The notes below the pieces were generated by a model. It made no database searches, was not told the origin of the DNA, and saw nothing but the letters and a program-made list of their open reading frames with translations. A stretch of 64,000 nucleotides of DNA from Hoeflea_A sp965249925. Lineage in GTDB: Bacteria; Pseudomonadota; Alphaproteobacteria; Rhizobiales; Rhizobiaceae. The number at the start of each line of letters is the position of its first letter. Positions within the stretch are counted from its first letter, which is position 1. Positions 42,140-49,756 of this stretch are shown here, in pieces. The DNA lies in assembly GCA_965249925.1 (NCBI GenBank), contig OZ252260.1:248001-312000 (forward strand), in the 5' to 3' direction. The position numbers and the translations under genes are program-made.

Positions 42140-43069
42140 TCAACCGGATTTGCCTGTTGCCTTCGGCAGATCGTCTGCCGCACCCCACTCCGCCCAGGAT
42201 CGGTGATAGTTACGGACGCGCGGATAGCCGAGAAGCCGCAATGTAAAGTAACCGTGTGCGGTGGCCTCGCCGGTTTCGCCGTGGACGACAACGTTGCGTT
42301 CAAGCGTGACACCGGGGCTTTGGAAATGCGCGCGCAGCACCTGCGGCGATTTCATCTTCAAGTCTGCCGTGAGGCTTCCCTTCCAGGGAATGTTCACCGC
42401 CCACGGTATATGCCCATCGGCATAGGCCGCCGCCGGCCGCACGTCGACGACAATCACGTTTTCGCTGTTGCGGTGCGCGAGAATCCAGTCGGCAGAGGCG
42501 ATCCGCCGCGGCATCAGATTGGCGCGAAACGGGCTGCGCAACGGTTTGCCTCGGCTGACGCTGAAACGAGCGCCCGGCGTGGCAAGCGCCAGTCCCGCGG
42601 ACTCCCAGGCCTGAACGCCGCCATCCAGCAGGCTCACCCGGCGATGGCCGAAATACTCCAGCAGCCAGAATGTCCGCGCGGCACGAAATCCGCCCTCGTC
42701 ATCGTAGAGGACGACTCGCATTCCGGCGCCGATTCCCGCATTGGCGAACAACTCCACCAATAGGTCATGTGGCTTCAGCGCGCCGTCGAAATGGCCATGC
42801 GGGTCGGTCAATTCGGTGTAGGGCAGATTGACCGCCGTCGGCAGATGTCCAGCGGCAAACGCCTGCCTGGAACGCACGTCGATGATCCGCAGCCCTGTCG
42901 GCGCACCCATCATGACCGACGCATCTTCGCTGTCGATCATGGCGGAGAGCCGCGTGGCGGAGACCAGGAGATCCGCATTCGGGTACGCCGTTTCGTCAGC
43001 ACGCGCCGCGCCGACAAACACGCACAGAACCAAGATCGCTTTCAACAGAGCCATGATTTGGTGTTTCAT
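42140..43069 (-). CDS. Exported tandem rhodanese-like protein without catalytic cysteine
   Basis: 309 residues from ATG 43069; signal peptide (IMALLKAILVLCVFVGAARA, cleaved near 24). Two rhodanese domains: residues about 35-160 (RIIDVRSRQAFAAGHLP; loop VVLYDDEGG) and 175-300 (VIVVDVRPAAAYADGHIPWA; loop VVVHGETGEATAHG). In active sulfurtransferases the second loop carries Cys (YCxxGxxA); here Gly stands in its place, so thiosulfate sulfurtransferase activity is unlikely. Lies 31 bp downstream of the peroxiredoxin gene, same strand. Confidence 0.85.
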   Translation of the reverse strand: MKHQIMALLKAILVLCVFVGAARADETAYPNADLLVSATRLSAMIDSEDASVMMGAPTGLRIIDVRSRQAFAAGHLPTAVNLPYTELTDPHGHFDGALKPHDLLVELFANAGIGAGMRVVLYDDEGGFRAARTFWLLEYFGHRRVSLLDGGVQAWESAGLALATPGARFSVSRGKPLRSPFRANLMPRRIASADWILAHRNSENVIVVDVRPAAAYADGHIPWAVNIPWKGSLTADLKMKSPQVLRAHFQSPGVTLERNVVVHGETGEATAHGYFTLRLLGYPRVRNYHRSWAEWGAADDLPKATGKSG

Positions 43070-43100
43070 CGTCTTGCCTCCTTCGATTTGCGTGAGCCCG

Positions 43101-43757
43101 TCACGGCTGGGAAACGAAGCGCACATAGGGAACCGGTGCGTACCAGCCGTCCGGGTACAAGGCTTCCGCCTCCTCATCGGTCCAGGAGAAGGGCAACAAA
43201 ACGTCCTGACCCTGATTCCATTCAACCGGAGTCGAAAGCTGGTGCTGTTCCGTCAGCTGCAGGCTGTCCAAGGCCCGCAGAACTTCCGCGAAGTTGCGGC
43301 CGCAGGTCATCGGATAAGCCATCATCAGACGAATAGTCTTGGCCGGATCGATGATGAACACCGTCCGCACGGTGGCGTTCTGCTCGGCGGTGCGAGGCCC
43401 CTCCCCGACCGGTTCGCTGGCCGGAAACATGCCGTAGAGTTTGCTGACCTTCAGGTCGTCGTCACCGATGATCGGATACCGCGGTGCCGCGTCCGCAACC
43501 TCTTCAATATCGGCGGACCATTGCTTGTGGCTGGAAACCGTGTCGATTCCCAGTCCGATGACTTTACAGCCCCGGCGCTCGAACTCCGGCGTGAGCTGCG
43601 CCATTCGACCGAGCTCGGTGGTACATACCGGTGTGAAATCCTTGGGATGGGAGAACAGAACACACCAGTCCTCGCCGATCCATTTGTGGAATCGAATGGG
43701 ACCCTGAGTGGTTTGTGCTTCAAAATCGGGTGCCGGACTGCCAATGCGCAGTGTCAT
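43101..43757 (-). CDS. 1-Cys peroxiredoxin (Prx6 type)
   Basis: 218 residues. Peroxidatic motif HPKDFTPVCTTELG (Cys45), the RGCKVIGLGIDTVSSHKQW segment and the long C-terminal domain typical of Prx6 (WNQGQDVLLPF, YPDGWY, PYVRFVSQP). Reduces peroxides, regenerated by an external thiol. It is divergent from a LysR gene (about 200 bp) and upstream of the rhodanese-like gene, forming a two-gene unit. Confidence 0.93.
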   Translation of the reverse strand: MTLRIGSPAPDFEAQTTQGPIRFHKWIGEDWCVLFSHPKDFTPVCTTELGRMAQLTPEFERRGCKVIGLGIDTVSSHKQWSADIEEVADAAPRYPIIGDDDLKVSKLYGMFPASEPVGEGPRTAEQNATVRTVFIIDPAKTIRLMMAYPMTCGRNFAEVLRALDSLQLTEQHQLSTPVEWNQGQDVLLPFSWTDEEAEALYPDGWYAPVPYVRFVSQP

Positions 43758-43957
43758 GATGCCGATCCTTGTATTGGGCGCGCCAGGCGCGCGTGTTGAA
43801 TTGCCGCGGAAAATCCGCGATCCTTGTCATCGCCCGTCGCACCGGGCGCCGGGGAACGCCCTGTTTGTCCGACGAACCGGCGCCAAAATCATCTCGATAG
43901 TTTGCGGCGGGGGGCTGCAGTTTTCCCGGCCGGTCAAACGCTCCTGGGGTGATCGAC

Positions 43958-44803
43958 ATGAATTGGGACGATCTTCGCATCGCGGTCGCGGTCAAGCAGA
44001 CCGGCAGTTACATGGCCGCCGCCGCCCGCCTTCACATCGACGAAACAACGGTGTCGCGACGCCTTTCGCGGCTCGAAAAGGACCTCGGATTCAAGCTCTT
44101 TGAGGCGGTGGACGGGGCAAGACAACCGACCCGGGCCGGCGAGGAAGCCTTGCGTCACGCCATTGCCATGTCCGGCGAAGCGGCCAAGATTGCCAGCCTT
44201 GAGGAATCGACAGGCCAAACATCGACGGTTTATCGACTGACAACCACCGATTCGGTAGCGGTGGAGATCCTCGCACCCGCCTTGCCGGATTTCCTCGATC
44301 GTCATCCCGATATGACGCTGCAGCTGCAAGCGTCGACCGAGAACGTCAATTTTTCCCGTTGGGAAGCGGATTTCGCCATCCGGCTGAAACAGCCGGAAAA
44401 AGGCGATTTCCTGATCAGAAAGATCGCCGAACTGCAGTTCTACCTTTTTACGCCGGCCACGGATTCTAGGCCGAAATCGGAACCGCTCCACATTGCCTAC
44501 CCGCAAGAACTTGATTTTTCGCCTGAATCTCAGTTCCTGATGAACATCGGCCTGCACGACAAGGCGCGATGCAAGACCAAAAACCTGCTGATCATCAAGC
44601 GCATGCTGCTTGACGGCCAATGTTGCGGCGTCCTGCCCGGTTTTATGTGCGCCGAATTGAAGAATGACCGACGTTTTTTAATGCGGCCGTTGCCTTTCAC
44701 ACGAGAGGTGTGGCTGCTGATCCAGCCGCATCTGAAGGATGAGGCGCCGGCCCGTGCCCTCATCGATTGGGTCAAGGACAGTTTTGCCGCCGCCGCTTCG
44801 TAG
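43958..44803 (+). CDS. LysR-family regulator
   Basis: 281 residues from ATG 43958; a GTG 9 bp earlier is an alternative. HTH: LRIAVAVKQTGSYMAAAARL, ETTVSRRLSRLEKDLGFKLF. Effector domain with DLALVF-like stretch replaced by WEADFAIRLKQPEKGDF. Divergent from the peroxiredoxin/rhodanese pair, and probably controls it. Confidence 0.88.
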   Translation: MNWDDLRIAVAVKQTGSYMAAAARLHIDETTVSRRLSRLEKDLGFKLFEAVDGARQPTRAGEEALRHAIAMSGEAAKIASLEESTGQTSTVYRLTTTDSVAVEILAPALPDFLDRHPDMTLQLQASTENVNFSRWEADFAIRLKQPEKGDFLIRKIAELQFYLFTPATDSRPKSEPLHIAYPQELDFSPESQFLMNIGLHDKARCKTKNLLIIKRMLLDGQCCGVLPGFMCAELKNDRRFLMRPLPFTREVWLLIQPHLKDEAPARALIDWVKDSFAAAAS

Positions 44804-45049
44804 TCGGTGCGCGCCGTGACGAAAACCAGCACGAAGTGTGGCGAGCGGTCTTTTTCGGCAAAAGCGATGAGATCCAATAGTTTTGAGCGACTGAAACGAT
44901 TTGAATCCGGCCGGTTTTCAGGGCTGGCGGCATTCGGCACAACCGGTTCTACCATCGCGCTTGCAAATCGCTCACCCGCACCTTAGCAAGACACGACGGA
45001 AGTTGCATCCGCTGTCGACGACGGATACGCAAGGAAGGAGTTCCATACC

Positions 45050-46075
45050 ATGAGTGAACGACTGGAAGACATTGCCGCCGCCATTGCGCCGCGCGGAAAG
45101 GGTATTCTGGCCGCCGATGAATCGAGTGGCACAATCAAGAAGCGCTTTGACACCATCGGCGTCGACTCGACCGAGGAAACCCGGCGCGACTATCGCGAGA
45201 TGCTGTTCCGTTCGACCGAGGCGATGCAGAACTATGTTTCGGGTGTCATCCTGTTTGACGAGACGCTGCGCCAGAAGGCCGCTGACGGCACGCCGCTCGC
45301 CGACATCATCCGGGCCGCGGGCTCGGTCCCGGGGATCAAGGTCGACGGCGGTGCCAAGGCAATGGCCGGCTACGCGGATGAAAAAGTAACCGAAGGTCTT
45401 GACGGACTGCGCGAGCGGCTGGCCGAGTATTATGGTCTTGGCGCCCGTTTCGCCAAGTGGCGCGGTGTTATAGCCATCTCTGACGCTTTGCCGTCGCGCG
45501 GCGCCGTGAGCGCCAACGCCCATGCGCTAGCCCGCTATGCGGCACTTTGCCAGGAGGCCGGGATCGTGCCCATTGTCGAGCCGGAAATCCTCATGGACGG
45601 GGAACCGGGCAACCATTCGATCGACCGCTGTTACGAGGTGACCGAAACGGTGCTGCGTAAGGTGTTCGCCGAGCTGTACGACGCCCGTGTCGTGCTGGAA
45701 GGCGCGGTTCTCAAACCGAACATGGTGATCGACGGCAAGAACGCCCGCACAGCGAGCGTCGAGGAAGTTGCCGAAAAGACCGTGCGCTGCCTCAAGTCCA
45801 CAGTGCCGGCGGCGGTCCCCGGAATCGCCTTCCTGTCCGGCGGTCAGAGCGATGAGGAAGCGACTGCACACCTGTCGGCGATCAATGCCGGTTACGACCT
45901 GCCCTGGAGTGTCACCTTTTCCTACGGCCGCGCCCTACAAGCCGCGGCACTGAAGGCATGGGGCGGCAGATCCGAAAACGTCGCCGCCGGTCAGCGGGCC
46001 TTCACACATCGGGCCAAGATGAATGCGTTGGCCTCAACCGGCGACTGGAACGCGGCGCTCGAAAGCGCCGCCTGA
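45050..46075 (+). CDS. fba: Fructose-bisphosphate aldolase class I
   Basis: 341 residues. GKGILAADESSGTIKKRFD, RSTEAMQNYVSGVILFDETL, IVEPEILMDG, the Schiff-base lysine in LEGAVLKPNMV, GIAFLSGGQSDEEATAHL and PWSVTFSYGRALQ. Cleaves fructose 1,6-bisphosphate without a metal. GGAAGGAG upstream of the ATG. In many Rhizobiales it follows pgk closely; here about 14 kb intervenes. Confidence 0.95.
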   Translation: MSERLEDIAAAIAPRGKGILAADESSGTIKKRFDTIGVDSTEETRRDYREMLFRSTEAMQNYVSGVILFDETLRQKAADGTPLADIIRAAGSVPGIKVDGGAKAMAGYADEKVTEGLDGLRERLAEYYGLGARFAKWRGVIAISDALPSRGAVSANAHALARYAALCQEAGIVPIVEPEILMDGEPGNHSIDRCYEVTETVLRKVFAELYDARVVLEGAVLKPNMVIDGKNARTASVEEVAEKTVRCLKSTVPAAVPGIAFLSGGQSDEEATAHLSAINAGYDLPWSVTFSYGRALQAAALKAWGGRSENVAAGQRAFTHRAKMNALASTGDWNAALESAA

Positions 46076-46155
46076 TCCCTTGCGGTTCGGCGAGGCTTGA
46101 CAGAGGGTGACAACCGGTCCGAAAAAGCTGGGTGTCATCCAGGCCTTCGAGCGCT

Positions 46156-46929
46156 ATGAACCATCGATTGACCGGTCCCATCAGCTGGCTTTTGCTCCCG
46201 ATCGCCATCGTTCAGGGTTTGCAAGTCCGGGCCCGCACGCCACGCTTGCCGCCGCCGCCCGGTCCCCGGACCGGGCACTTCGGATCCGACGCAGAAGCCG
46301 CGTATGGTCTGTTGATACTGGGTGACTCCTCGGCCGCCGGTGTCGGCACGGATGACGTCCGGGAATCGCTCGGGCCGCAATTGGCGGAGATCCTGCACGA
46401 GCGCACCGGGTCGACGGTACGCTGGCGTGTCGCCGGCGCCAATTCGGCCATCACCGAACAGGTCCGCGACCATGTCGTACCGCATTTGGAGTCCGAATCC
46501 GTTACCCATATCGTGCTGTGCGTCGGCACCAACGATATGAAGAACTTCCTCACCGCCAGCCGCTTCAAGAGAGGTTTCGGCGGCCTGCTCTACGCGCTAC
46601 ACAGCAAATGGCCCGACGCCACCATAGTGTGGACGCCGTTGCTCGACATGACCACGGTACCCAGCCTGCCACGATTGCTCGGCCGGGTTCTGCAAATGCG
46701 CGCCGCCATTTTCAACCGTCTCGCTCAACAGCTCTGCTTTGAGCGTCACGCCGTTGTCACGCCACCTCTCGACTCCTCAAACGCAGCCGGTTTCTCGGCG
46801 GACGGATTTCATGCGAGCCCGGCCGGATATCATTACTGGGCGGGTGTCCTTGCCGACACGATCCTCGAGCACGGCCATAAAAGTGCGACGGCCGGTCAGG
46901 TCCGGGTTGTTTCCGGTCCCGCGGCGTGA
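46156..46929 (+). CDS. SGNH/GDSL-family hydrolase
   Basis: About 257 residues from ATG 46156 (46132 is an alternative). A hydrophobic N-terminus (about 8-20) suggests an anchor or signal. GDSL block LLILGDSSAAGVG with the serine nucleophile, block II-like AGANSAIT, block III CVGTNDMKNFL, and the C-terminal Asp-His pair in DGFHASPAGYHYWA. An esterase/lipase or acyl-modifying enzyme; substrate unknown. Confidence 0.87.
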   Translation: MNHRLTGPISWLLLPIAIVQGLQVRARTPRLPPPPGPRTGHFGSDAEAAYGLLILGDSSAAGVGTDDVRESLGPQLAEILHERTGSTVRWRVAGANSAITEQVRDHVVPHLESESVTHIVLCVGTNDMKNFLTASRFKRGFGGLLYALHSKWPDATIVWTPLLDMTTVPSLPRLLGRVLQMRAAIFNRLAQQLCFERHAVVTPPLDSSNAAGFSADGFHASPAGYHYWAGVLADTILEHGHKSATAGQVRVVSGPAA

Positions 46930-46950
46930 ACCGTTTCAGAGCAACGGGCA

Positions 46951-47106
46951 TCACAACTGGAACAGGACCACAACTGCGATCGCCAGAAACGCGAAAACCG
47001 CTATCTTCCAAAAATCACCACGCTTCTTGAGCCCCGGCAGGCCGATGGGACGAATGATGTGGGCCACCATGGCCAGCAACAGCACGATGGCAAGGATCTT
47101 GGTCAT
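46951..47106 (-). CDS. Small two-TM membrane protein
   Basis: 51 residues from ATG 47106 (MTKILAIVLLLAMVAHIIRP). Two hydrophobic segments (3-20 and 33-50) separated by a basic loop (GLPGLKKRGDFWK). It lies 17 bp after the quinone oxidoreductase gene, same strand, so is probably co-transcribed. Function unknown. Confidence 0.75.
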   Translation of the reverse strand: MTKILAIVLLLAMVAHIIRPIGLPGLKKRGDFWKIAVFAFLAIAVVVLFQL

Positions 47107-47123
47107 CGGAGCGCCGCCTTTGC

Positions 47124-48104
47124 CTATTCCAGATCGAGCACGATTTTGCCGATATGCTGACCATCTTCCATCCGCCGGTGCGCGGCAGCGGCGCGGTCCA
47201 GCGGAAACAGCGTATCCATGACCGGTGCAATGGCGCGCTTCTCCAGCAACGGCCAAACCTTGTGTTTCAGCTCCCGGGCGATCGACGCTTTGAACTCGAT
47301 CGATCGGGCCCGCAGCGTCGAGCCGGTGTGCACAAGGCGCTTCAACATCAATCGGGAAAAATCCGCTTCGGCGACGGCACCGCCCAGGAAGGCGATCTGG
47401 ACCACACGCCCCTCCATGGCGGCGGCGTCATAGTTACGGGAGACATAGCTGCCACCGACCATGTCGAGAATGACATCCACTCCGCGGCCATCGGTCAGCT
47501 TCTTGACGGCAGGAACAAAATCCTCTTCGCGGTAGTTGATCGCCGCATCGGCGCCCAGATCCAGGCACGCTTCGCATTTTTCGGGTGAACCTGCGGTGGT
47601 GAAAACGTGGGCGCCGAAGGCTTTTGCCAGTTGGATCGCCGTCGTCCCGATTCCCGATGAGCCGCCGTGCACCAGCAGCGATTCGCCCGGTTTCAGGCCG
47701 CCGCGCTGAAAAACATTGTGCCAAACCGTAAAATAGGTCTCCGGCACGGCGGCTGCTTCGCTGAAGCTGAAGCCGCCCGGCATGTGCAGTGCATTGGCTT
47801 CGTGCACGGTGCACAGTTGCGCATAGCCGCCTCCCGGAACCAGCGCACAGATGGTATCGCCGACTCCGAAATCAGAAACACCGTCGCCGATGGCAACCAC
47901 CTTACCGGCGATCTCGAGACCGGGGATGTCCGAGGCACCCGCTGGTGGGGGATAAGCGCCTTGGCGCTGCAGGCAGTCCGGACGGTTTATCCCGGCTGCC
48001 TTGACCGCCACCAGCAACTCTCCCGGCGCCGCCTGCGGATCCGGCCGTTCCGTCAGTTCGAGGACGTCGGGACCGCCCGGTTCGCGAATCTGCACTGCTT
48101 TCAT
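47124..48104 (-). CDS. NAD(P)H-quinone oxidoreductase, zinc-free MDR (PIG3-like)
   Basis: 326 residues of the medium-chain dehydrogenase family without structural zinc cysteines: MKAVQIREPGGPDVLELTE, VKAAGINRPDCLQRQGAYPPP, GLEIAGKVVAIG, the NADPH-binding VHGGSSGIGTTAIQLAKAFG and the C-terminal GKIVLDLE. The PIG3/TP53I3-like subgroup reduces quinones. A small membrane protein gene follows. Confidence 0.93.
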   Translation of the reverse strand: MKAVQIREPGGPDVLELTERPDPQAAPGELLVAVKAAGINRPDCLQRQGAYPPPAGASDIPGLEIAGKVVAIGDGVSDFGVGDTICALVPGGGYAQLCTVHEANALHMPGGFSFSEAAAVPETYFTVWHNVFQRGGLKPGESLLVHGGSSGIGTTAIQLAKAFGAHVFTTAGSPEKCEACLDLGADAAINYREEDFVPAVKKLTDGRGVDVILDMVGGSYVSRNYDAAAMEGRVVQIAFLGGAVAEADFSRLMLKRLVHTGSTLRARSIEFKASIARELKHKVWPLLEKRAIAPVMDTLFPLDRAAAAHRRMEDGQHIGKIVLDLE

Positions 48105-48218
48105 AAGCGTTCCTCATCCATGCCGGGCCCCTGCCGAAAACAAGACGTGTCTTGGAAATTCGGTCACAATGCCCATATCAAATGATCATGCATGGCACAT
48201 ATGCACGTGGAGGAGAGG

Positions 48219-48407
48219 ATGTCCATTTTCGAGGACGAACCCGTCAAAAAGCCGGTGATCCATGAGATCGGAGGTGATCTTTCGCTGTTGTCCGTGGACG
48301 AACTTCAAGAGAGGATCGACCTGCTGCGGAGTGAGATCATGCGGGTCGAAGCGGAATTGAACAGCAAGCAGCAAAGCAAGACGGACGCGGAATCCCTGTT
48401 TCGCTAG
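48219..48407 (+). CDS. DUF1192 small protein
   Basis: 62 residues from ATG 48219 (MSIFEDEPVKKP), with GGAGGAGAGG just before it; an in-frame ATG at 48192 is possible. The motif HEIGGDLSLLSVDELQERID, LLRSEIMRVEAEL is the DUF1192 pattern. Alphaproteobacterial small helical protein of unknown function, often near rcdA. Confidence 0.87.
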   Translation: MSIFEDEPVKKPVIHEIGGDLSLLSVDELQERIDLLRSEIMRVEAELNSKQQSKTDAESLFR

Positions 48408-48455
48408 CCATGATTTCCCTAAAAGTCGAATAAACCTTTAATTTATTGCCGTTTG

Positions 48456-48470
48456 TTAACCTTGGGTTAA
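48456..48470. promoter_or_regulatory. CtrA box 1 (TTAA-N7-TTAA)
   Basis: TTAACCTTGGGTTAA, an exact full CtrA consensus, 322 bp before rcdA and just upstream of a candidate small RNA region that ends at the terminator 48566-48591. Confidence 0.72.
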
Positions 48471-48489
48471 GCTTTACGAGTGTTTACTA

Positions 48490-48591
48490 CGCATATCCAG
48501 TGTTGCTGGATTCGGACCGAATGACCGATCGTCATTCTGTTTGATGCCTCCCTGTTAAACTCCTGAGAGCCGCAATGCGGCTCTTTTTTTT
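48490..48591 (+). ncRNA. Candidate sRNA ending at an intrinsic terminator
   Basis: Between the first CtrA box and a strong terminator lies about 100 nt with a hairpin (ATCCAG-TGTTG-CTGGAT, 48495-48511), an unpaired C-rich segment containing CCTCC (anti-Shine-Dalgarno type) near 48547-48552, and the terminator. No ORF. A short, CtrA-associated regulatory RNA is a reasonable reading; the 5' end is a guess. The alternative is a long leader attenuator of rcdA or a DUF1192 3' UTR. Confidence 0.42.
48566..48591 (+). terminator. Intrinsic terminator upstream of rcdA
   Basis: 8-bp stem AGAGCCGC / GCGGCTCT, 3-nt loop AAT, then an eight-T run. It would end transcription of DUF1192 or the candidate sRNA, so rcdA needs its own promoter. 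Confidence 0.88.
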
Positions 48592-48653
48592 GCCGGCTTT
48601 TTCTGGGGACAAATTCCACAGATTCCGGGGTGCTCCGCATTCGACCGGAGTAA

Positions 48654-48668
48654 TTAACCTTTCCTTAA
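48654..48668. promoter_or_regulatory. CtrA box 2 (TTAA-N7-TTAA), upstream of rcdA
   Basis: TTAACCTTTCCTTAA is a second exact match to the CtrA consensus, 124 bp before the rcdA start and after the terminator, hence placed in the rcdA promoter region. CtrA control of rcdA is known in Caulobacter. Confidence 0.75.
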
Positions 48669-48791
48669 GATTCGCCTTGCGTAAAACGGTACGACGTATC
48701 ACTGTGTCGTATCTTCGTCGGGCAGGGGCGCGGGTGCCCGACGGTTTGACCTCGGCAAACATCAGAGATTTGGTTTTCAAGGTTTCGGTGC

Positions 48792-49316
48792 ATGGCGGAC
48801 ACACAATCAAACACCATCCGATTTGCAGACCGCGTGACCTCATCCGGATCCTTCGCGACACTCTATGCCGAAGGAATGGGATTGGTGGAGGAGACCGCCA
48901 ACTACCTCGATGGAGAAGGCCGCGCCTCAGCCAAGTCCTTGCCGCGGATGGCTTCAGTCCTCTACGCCGCTGAGTCGATGCGGCTGACCACGCGGCTCAT
49001 GCAGATGGCGTCATGGCTGCTGCTCCAGCGTGCCGTTAACAACGGCGAGATGACCCGCGAGCAGGTAATCGCGGAAAAATCCAAGGTCAGGCTCGACGGC
49101 TTCGTTTGCGATCAAAGCGCACCGGGCTGGGACGATCTTCCGGAGAAATTTCGCGACCTGGTGCAACGTTCTCTGCGCTTGCAGTCGCGCGTCTCGATTC
49201 TGGACAGCGAGATTTACCGTCGCAAGGACCAGACGATCGCCAAGCCGAACACCATCACGGAGAATTCCGTCAAGGCCCAGCAGTCTCTGCTGCGGACCGC
49301 TTTCGGTAACAATTGA
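48792..49316 (+). CDS. rcdA: RcdA, regulator of CtrA degradation (DUF1465)
   Basis: 174 residues, all helical: FADRVTSSGSFATLYAEGMG, VEETANYLDGEGR, MRLTTRLMQMASWLLLQRAV, LPEKFRDLVQRSLRLQSRV, NSVKAQQSLLRTAFG. This is the DUF1465/RcdA three-helix-bundle adaptor that, with CpdR and PopA, brings CtrA to ClpXP in the cell cycle. Two CtrA boxes lie upstream, giving a feedback loop. Confidence 0.9.
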   Translation: MADTQSNTIRFADRVTSSGSFATLYAEGMGLVEETANYLDGEGRASAKSLPRMASVLYAAESMRLTTRLMQMASWLLLQRAVNNGEMTREQVIAEKSKVRLDGFVCDQSAPGWDDLPEKFRDLVQRSLRLQSRVSILDSEIYRRKDQTIAKPNTITENSVKAQQSLLRTAFGNN

Positions 49317-49360
49317 CTCCGCTTTCAAGACGGCCAACGCCCAGATTGACGTCGGCCAAT

Positions 49361-49388
49361 AAAAAACCCCGTTGAAACGGGGTTTTTT
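49361..49388. terminator. Bidirectional terminator between rcdA and rpmE
   Basis: Near-perfect palindrome with A6-CCCCGTT / AACGGGG-T6 arms and a tiny loop, functional in both directions: it serves rcdA (plus) and rpmE (minus), whose stops lie on either side. Confidence 0.92.
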
Positions 49389-49411
49389 GATGCTTCGTTT
49401 TGGGCGGAGCT

Positions 49412-49633
49412 TTACAGCCCCAGACCCTCAAACCGCTTCTTGAATTTCGATACCCGACCGCCGCGGTCGACCAGATGCTGATGACCGCCGGTCCAGGCCG
49501 GATGGGCTTTCGGATCGATTTCCAGTGTCATGGTATCGCCTTCCGAACCCCAGGTGGAGCGGGTGACATATTCGGTTCCGTCCGTCATGACGACCTTGAT
49601 CAAATGGTAGTCGGGGTGAATGTCGGCTTTCAT
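49412..49633 (-). CDS. rpmE: Ribosomal protein bL31
   Basis: 73 residues from ATG 49633: MKADIHPDYHLIKVVMTDGT, EIDPKAHPAWTGGHQHLVDR, GRVSKFKKRFEGLGL. The zinc-binding CxxC of the type A form is absent, so this is the cysteine-free version. A large-subunit protein at the intersubunit bridge. An upstream in-frame extension to 49705 is not part of the family. Confidence 0.95.
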   Translation of the reverse strand: MKADIHPDYHLIKVVMTDGTEYVTRSTWGSEGDTMTLEIDPKAHPAWTGGHQHLVDRGGRVSKFKKRFEGLGL

Positions 49634-49756
49634 GTGCGTTATCCTGAACTTCGGACGGTCGGTGCGCGGCTTTTCCTGCGACAAACCAACCCAAATAACA
49701 AACAAAGCCGCACACCCGAAAGGTCACGGCTTCCCAATTCGTTGGCGAGCCTATAC

